The notes under the pieces: generated by a model
Database searches by the model: none
Told to the model about the DNA's origin: nothing
The model's input: the letters and a program-made list of their open reading frames with translations, nothing else
Translations under genes and position numbers: made by a program
Shown: positions 5,925-9,181 of the stretch, piece by piece
Layout: every line of letters begins with the position of its first letter
Position numbering within the stretch: position 1 is the stretch's first letter
DNA from: Chloroflexota bacterium
GTDB taxonomy: Bacteria; Chloroflexota; Limnocylindria; Limnocylindrales; CSP1-4
Direction of reading: 5' to 3'
Length of the DNA: 9,181 nucleotides
NCBI GenBank assembly: GCA_005880805.1
Contig: VBFZ01000075.1
Span: 1-9,181, forward strand

Positions 5925-8864
5925 TCAGGCGACGGGCGCGGAGAGATCGACCGGCAGCTCGTCGGCCTCGGCGGCCACCGCGTCCGCACGGGTGAGGGGC
6001 GTCATCGACTCCCAGTCGTCGCCGACCTTGATGTCGACGGTGAGCGGGACGTCCAGGGGGACGGCGCTCTCCATCGTTTCGCGCACGACCGGCGCCAGGC
6101 GGTCGACTTCGGAGCGAGGCACCTCCAGGAGAAGCTCGTCGTGGACCTGGAGCAGCATCCGCGCCGCGAATCCCTCGGCTCGCAGGCGGTCGGCGAGGCG
6201 GATCATCGCGATCTTGACGATGTCGGCCGCCGTGCCCTGAATCGGCATGTTGATCGCCATCCGTTCGCCGGCGCCCCGCAGCGTGGGGTTGCGGGCCTGG
6301 AGCTCGGGAATGGAACGCCGACGGCCGAGGAGCGTCGTGACGAAACCCTGCGACCGGGCCTGCTCCCGGATCGCCATCATGTAGTAGCTGATCCCGGAGT
6401 ACGTCGCGAAGTAGTTGTTGATGAACTCCTGCGCCTCCTGGCGCGGGATCCCCGCCCGGCTCGACAGCCCATAGTCGCTCATCCCGTAGGCGATCCCGAA
6501 GTTGACCATCTTGGCCATCGACCGCTCGTCGTGGCTGACGTCCTCCGGCGCCTTGAGGAGCACGCGTGCCGCGGTCTCCCGGTGGATGTCGGCCTGCCGC
6601 GCGAACGCGTCCTTGAGGTGCTCGTCGCCCGACACGTGGGCGAGGATCCGCAGCTCGATCTGGGAGTAGTCGGCGGCCAGCAGGACAAGATCGGGCGCTC
6701 CGGCCACGAACGATCCCCGGATGCGCCGGCCGAGGGCCGTCCGGATCGGGATGTTCTGGAGGTTCGGGTCGGAGGATGACAGTCGCCCGGTCGAGGCGAC
6801 CGCCTGGTGAAAGGTCGTGTGCAGCCGGCCGTCGGCGGCCATCAGGCCGGGCAGCGCCTCGACGTACGTCGAGCGCAGCTTGGTATAGACCCGCCACTCG
6901 AGCAGCTTGTCGATCATCGGGTGGGCCGGCCGCAGGTCTTCGAGGACGGAGGCATCGGTGGAGTAGCCGGTCTTCGTCCGCCGGCCTTTCGGGAGATTCA
7001 ACTCGTAGAACAGGACCTGCTCGAGCTGCTTCGGGCTGCCCAGGTTGAACTCGTGGCCGACGTCGGTGTAGATCTCGGCCTCCAGCCGGGCGATCTCGCT
7101 GGCGAACTCGCGATCGAGGACGGCCAGCGCCTCAAGGTCGAGGGCGACGCCGGTCGCCTCCATCCGGGCGAGCACCGGGATGAGCGGCAGCTCAATCTCG
7201 CGGAACAGGCGATCCAGCTTCTCCCCGACCAGGGCCTCTTCGAGGCGGGGACGGACCGCGACCGCCGACAGCGCCTCCAGCCCGGCGCGCGCCGCCGGGG
7301 TCAGCTCGGCGGCCGGCGGAAGGATGAGGTCGACCTGCTCGGCCACGATGTCGGCGATCGTCTGGCTCCGCAGCGCGGCATTGAGGATGTAGGCGGCGAT
7401 CTGCGTGTCGAACGCCACGGGCAGCGGCGCAGCGTCCGGCGTGTCGGCAAAGCGCGCGACGAGCAGCGGCTTCACCTCGTGGCCGACCAGCGGGACGTTG
7501 ACGTCCTCCAGCAGGCTTCGTACCCGCGCGACGTCCTCCGCGCCTTCGACGGCCAGCACTCGCCCATCTCCGCCGGCGAGCGCAAGGGCAAATGCGGTGC
7601 CCCGCCGCGGCCGCGGATCGTCGAGGACGAGCGAGACCCCGATGGCCGGCTGGTTGCCGATCCAGTCGCGGGCAGCCTCCACCTCGTCCGCAGATGCCAC
7701 TCCGATCAGCCCCGGATCTGCGATGGCCGCGGCCAGGGCCTCGCGCGGGTCGCCGGTCGGCAGCTCGCCGCTGGGAGCAGCGCGCTGTCCATCGGTGCCC
7801 GAGACCGCAGCGAAGTCGAGGCTGAGCTGGAGCCCGCTCGCCTGCCCGATCAGCGACGAGCCGGCGGGCGACGAGCGCGCCTGAATTGGCCGCCCGGGCC
7901 CCCAGCCCTCCGGGCGAGCGCCGGCGACACGCGCTGCCGGAAACGTGCCGTCGGCCGTCTCCTCGCGCAGCGCGGCGACCGCTTCCTCCGGGCGCTCTCC
8001 GGACAGTGGCGGAAGTCGGTCGATGAGCGTCCGGAATTCGTACTCGCGGAACAGCCGGACGACGGTGTCGCGGTCGTAGTCGCCGAGGCGTGCGGCCGCC
8101 AAATCCAGCGTGACCGGCAGATCGCGCACGACCGTCGACAGCTCACGTCCGGTGAACACCTGATCGCGGTTCTCGCGGAGCTTTTCGCGTAGCTTCTCCG
8201 GCGTTATCTCGTCGATGCGGGCGTACAGGTCGTCGAGGGTGCCGAACTGGCCGATCAGCCTGGCGGCCGTCTTCTCCCCCACTCCGGGCACGCCGGGGAT
8301 GTTGTCGGTCGGGTCGCCCTTGAGGGCTTTGTAGTCGATCATCTGGCCGGCCACGAGGCCATATCGGTCGGCGATCTTCGCGGGGTCGTAGATGACCGTG
8401 TTCTCGACGCCCGAGCGGGTGGTCATCAGCCGTGTCTTGTCCGACACCAGCTGCAGCATGTCGAGATCGACCGTGACGATCGTCGTCTCGAGGTCGTGCG
8501 CCTCGGCCTGAACGATCAGCGTGCCGATGACGTCGTCGGCCTCGTAGCCCTGCAGCTCGTAATGCGGGATGCGCAAAGCCCTGACAACCTCGCGGACCTT
8601 CGGGAACTGGTCGCGCAGGTCGTCCGGCATGCGGGTGCGCGTCGCCTTGTACTCGGCGTACTGCTCGTGCCGGAACGTCGGCCCGGCCAGGTCGAAAGCG
8701 ACCGCGACGTAATCGGGCTTGAGGTCGGCAAATCCGCGCAGGACGATCGAGCAGAAGCCGAAAACGCCGTTGACGAGCTCCCCGCGGGACGTCGTCAAGG
8801 GGGGCAGTGCGTAGTATCCCCGGTACACGAGCCCGAAGCCGTCGAGCAGCATCAGGCGTTCCAT
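5925..8864 (-). CDS. polA: DNA polymerase I with 5' nuclease and vestigial proofreading domain
   Basis: Pol I fills gaps and removes RNA primers in lagging-strand synthesis and repair. At 979 residues it is slightly longer than the E. coli enzyme (928). The 5' nuclease domain (about 1-285) keeps acidic metal ligands D8, D58, E108, D110, D111, D133, D135, D184 and D187, and the helix-hairpin-helix GVPGVGEKTAARL at 191-203. A low-complexity linker (about 287-380) follows. The 3'-5' exonuclease fold (about 380-545) is recognisable (GHEVK at 461-465, FDTQIAAYIL at 485-494) but lacks the DxE, the N-L-K-Y-D Asp and the last YxxxD Asp, so proofreading is probably absent, as in Taq. The polymerase domain has motif A DYSQIELR at 732-739, motif B R781-K785-F789-Y793-G794 and motif C VHDE at 907-910. 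Phe789 predicts discrimination against dideoxynucleotides. A tail of about 25 residues follows the usual end at VGDDW. The ATG has GAGG seven bases upstream, and mutM follows 41 bases on. Confidence 0.98.
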   Translation of the reverse strand: MERLMLLDGFGLVYRGYYALPPLTTSRGELVNGVFGFCSIVLRGFADLKPDYVAVAFDLAGPTFRHEQYAEYKATRTRMPDDLRDQFPKVREVVRALRIPHYELQGYEADDVIGTLIVQAEAHDLETTIVTVDLDMLQLVSDKTRLMTTRSGVENTVIYDPAKIADRYGLVAGQMIDYKALKGDPTDNIPGVPGVGEKTAARLIGQFGTLDDLYARIDEITPEKLREKLRENRDQVFTGRELSTVVRDLPVTLDLAAARLGDYDRDTVVRLFREYEFRTLIDRLPPLSGERPEEAVAALREETADGTFPAARVAGARPEGWGPGRPIQARSSPAGSSLIGQASGLQLSLDFAAVSGTDGQRAAPSGELPTGDPREALAAAIADPGLIGVASADEVEAARDWIGNQPAIGVSLVLDDPRPRRGTAFALALAGGDGRVLAVEGAEDVARVRSLLEDVNVPLVGHEVKPLLVARFADTPDAAPLPVAFDTQIAAYILNAALRSQTIADIVAEQVDLILPPAAELTPAARAGLEALSAVAVRPRLEEALVGEKLDRLFREIELPLIPVLARMEATGVALDLEALAVLDREFASEIARLEAEIYTDVGHEFNLGSPKQLEQVLFYELNLPKGRRTKTGYSTDASVLEDLRPAHPMIDKLLEWRVYTKLRSTYVEALPGLMAADGRLHTTFHQAVASTGRLSSSDPNLQNIPIRTALGRRIRGSFVAGAPDLVLLAADYSQIELRILAHVSGDEHLKDAFARQADIHRETAARVLLKAPEDVSHDERSMAKMVNFGIAYGMSDYGLSSRAGIPRQEAQEFINNYFATYSGISYYMMAIREQARSQGFVTTLLGRRRSIPELQARNPTLRGAGERMAINMPIQGTAADIVKIAMIRLADRLRAEGFAARMLLQVHDELLLEVPRSEVDRLAPVVRETMESAVPLDVPLTVDIKVGDDWESMTPLTRADAVAAEADELPVDLSAPVA

Positions 8865-8871
8865 GGGCAGG

Positions 8872-8875
8872 CCTC
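8872..8875 (-). promoter_or_regulatory. Ribosome-binding site of polA
   Basis: GAGG on the - strand is separated by seven bases from the ATG at 8864, an ideal spacing. It supports this ATG over the in-frame Met at residue 5. Confidence 0.6.
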
Positions 8876-8899
8876 GAAAGGGTCGATTTCGGCCTGTCC

Positions 8900-8905
8900 A
8901 GTGTA
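8900..8905 (-). promoter_or_regulatory. Possible -10 element for the polA operon
   Basis: TACACT matches TAnnnT, the most conserved bases of a housekeeping -10 box, and lies 35 bases before the polA ATG. The stretch 16-18 bases upstream (around GCCGGACC) is a poor match to TTGACA. It is the best promoter candidate in this 118-base gap, but a single hexamer is weak evidence. Confidence 0.35.
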
Positions 8906-8945
8906 CCTGCGGAGTCGTCCGGGTCCGGCAGGATTAGGCCCCTCA

Positions 8946-8959
8946 GCCGACACGTCGGC
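8946..8959. other. Short palindrome between the upstream gene and polA
   Basis: GCCGA and TCGGC form a perfect 5-bp inverted repeat around CACG. It lies 24 bases past the stop codon of the upstream - strand gene and about 40 bases upstream of the candidate polA -10 box. No T-run follows. It could be a weak terminator of the upstream gene or a protein-binding site; chance is also possible. Confidence 0.3.
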
Positions 8960-8982
8960 AGAGTCGCGAGGCGGCCGAAACG

Positions 8983-9181
8983 TCAGGCGTCGGAGAGGCG
9001 GCGAGCGGTCCAGCGGATCAGGAAGAGGCCCAGTCCGACCAGGATTGCGAGCCCGGACACGAATACGAGGGGAGGCAGGCCGCGGCCGGGTTCGCTGCTG
9101 AATGCCTGGGCATTGGGCGCACCGCCCTGGGACCCGCCGGCAGAGTCGCCGGTGACCGCAGATGAGCCAGCGGGAGTTGGC
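8983..9181 (-). CDS. C-terminal end of a membrane-anchored protein (5' end outside window)
   Basis: The frame ends at TGA 8985-8983 and is open to the window edge, giving 65 residues. The first 35 are rich in Pro, Gly, Ser and Ala (for example SAGGSQGGAPNAQAF), like a flexible extracellular stalk. A hydrophobic segment of about 20 residues follows (PLVFVSGLAILVGLGLFLI), then a short basic end, RWTARRLSDA. This is a single-pass C-terminal anchor with the basic tail in the cytoplasm by the positive-inside rule. There is no LPxTG motif. Synonymous positions are mostly G or C, as in the neighbouring genes, which supports real coding. The functional domain lies outside the window, so no function can be given; secreted copper-binding or adhesin-like proteins often end this way. 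It is on the same strand as polA, 118 bases upstream of it. Confidence 0.75.
   Translation of the reverse strand, partial: PTPAGSSAVTGDSAGGSQGGAPNAQAFSSEPGRGLPPLVFVSGLAILVGLGLFLIRWTARRLSDA

Noticed and set aside
4483..6240. 585-residue open frame on the + strand opposite ABC-F, mutM and the end of polA
   Set aside because: It is antisense to three genes with intact catalytic motifs, and the product is Ser/Arg/Pro-rich without recognisable domains.
6807..8192. 461-residue open frame on the + strand inside polA
   Set aside because: It is antisense to the polymerase and exonuclease domains; the composition is that of a GC-driven shadow frame.

Overview
The window is GC-rich bacterial DNA whose codons favour G or C at the third position. 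It carries parts of three transcription units. The mix suggests Chloroflexota, perhaps a Limnocylindria/Ellin6529-type soil or aquatic lineage. The grounds are a Tad pilus locus with an Ig-repeat TadE/G-like protein followed by cpaB, a polA-mutM-coaE cluster, and a Pol I without proofreading residues. This placement is inferred from protein style, not from any search.

Left part, + strand (1-1953): the 3' end of a Tad (Flp) pilus operon. A partial TadE/G-like surface protein with two Ig-like repeats is followed, after a 63-base gap holding a hairpin, by cpaB, which encodes a membrane-anchored SAF-domain protein of the pilus export channel. The operon appears to end here. The 91-base convergent gap (1954-2044) holds three successive hairpins, the last with a perfect 15-bp stem, which can serve as a bidirectional terminator.

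Centre and right, - strand (8864 down to 2045): four genes in the order polA (DNA polymerase I), mutM (formamidopyrimidine-DNA glycosylase), an ABC-F ATPase, and coaE (dephospho-CoA kinase). Gaps are 41, 1 and 67 bases, so they are probably one transcript starting at a plausible promoter at about 8900. polA and mutM together cover excision and gap filling in base-excision repair. coaE makes the last step of coenzyme A synthesis and is a common genomic companion of polA-mutM. The ABC-F gene, probably ribosome-associated, is inserted between mutM and coaE and starts with GTG one base after the mutM stop.

Right edge, - strand (8983-9181): the last 65 residues of a protein with a Pro/Gly/Ser-rich stalk, one C-terminal membrane segment and a short basic tail.

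No gene-free stretch exceeds 300 bases. There is no tRNA, rRNA, CRISPR array, insertion sequence or obvious transferred DNA. I do not see a clear new defence or mobile system. The points worth a second look are the Ig-repeat pilus protein, the extended MutM tail, the ABC-F placement, and the hairpins in the short gaps.
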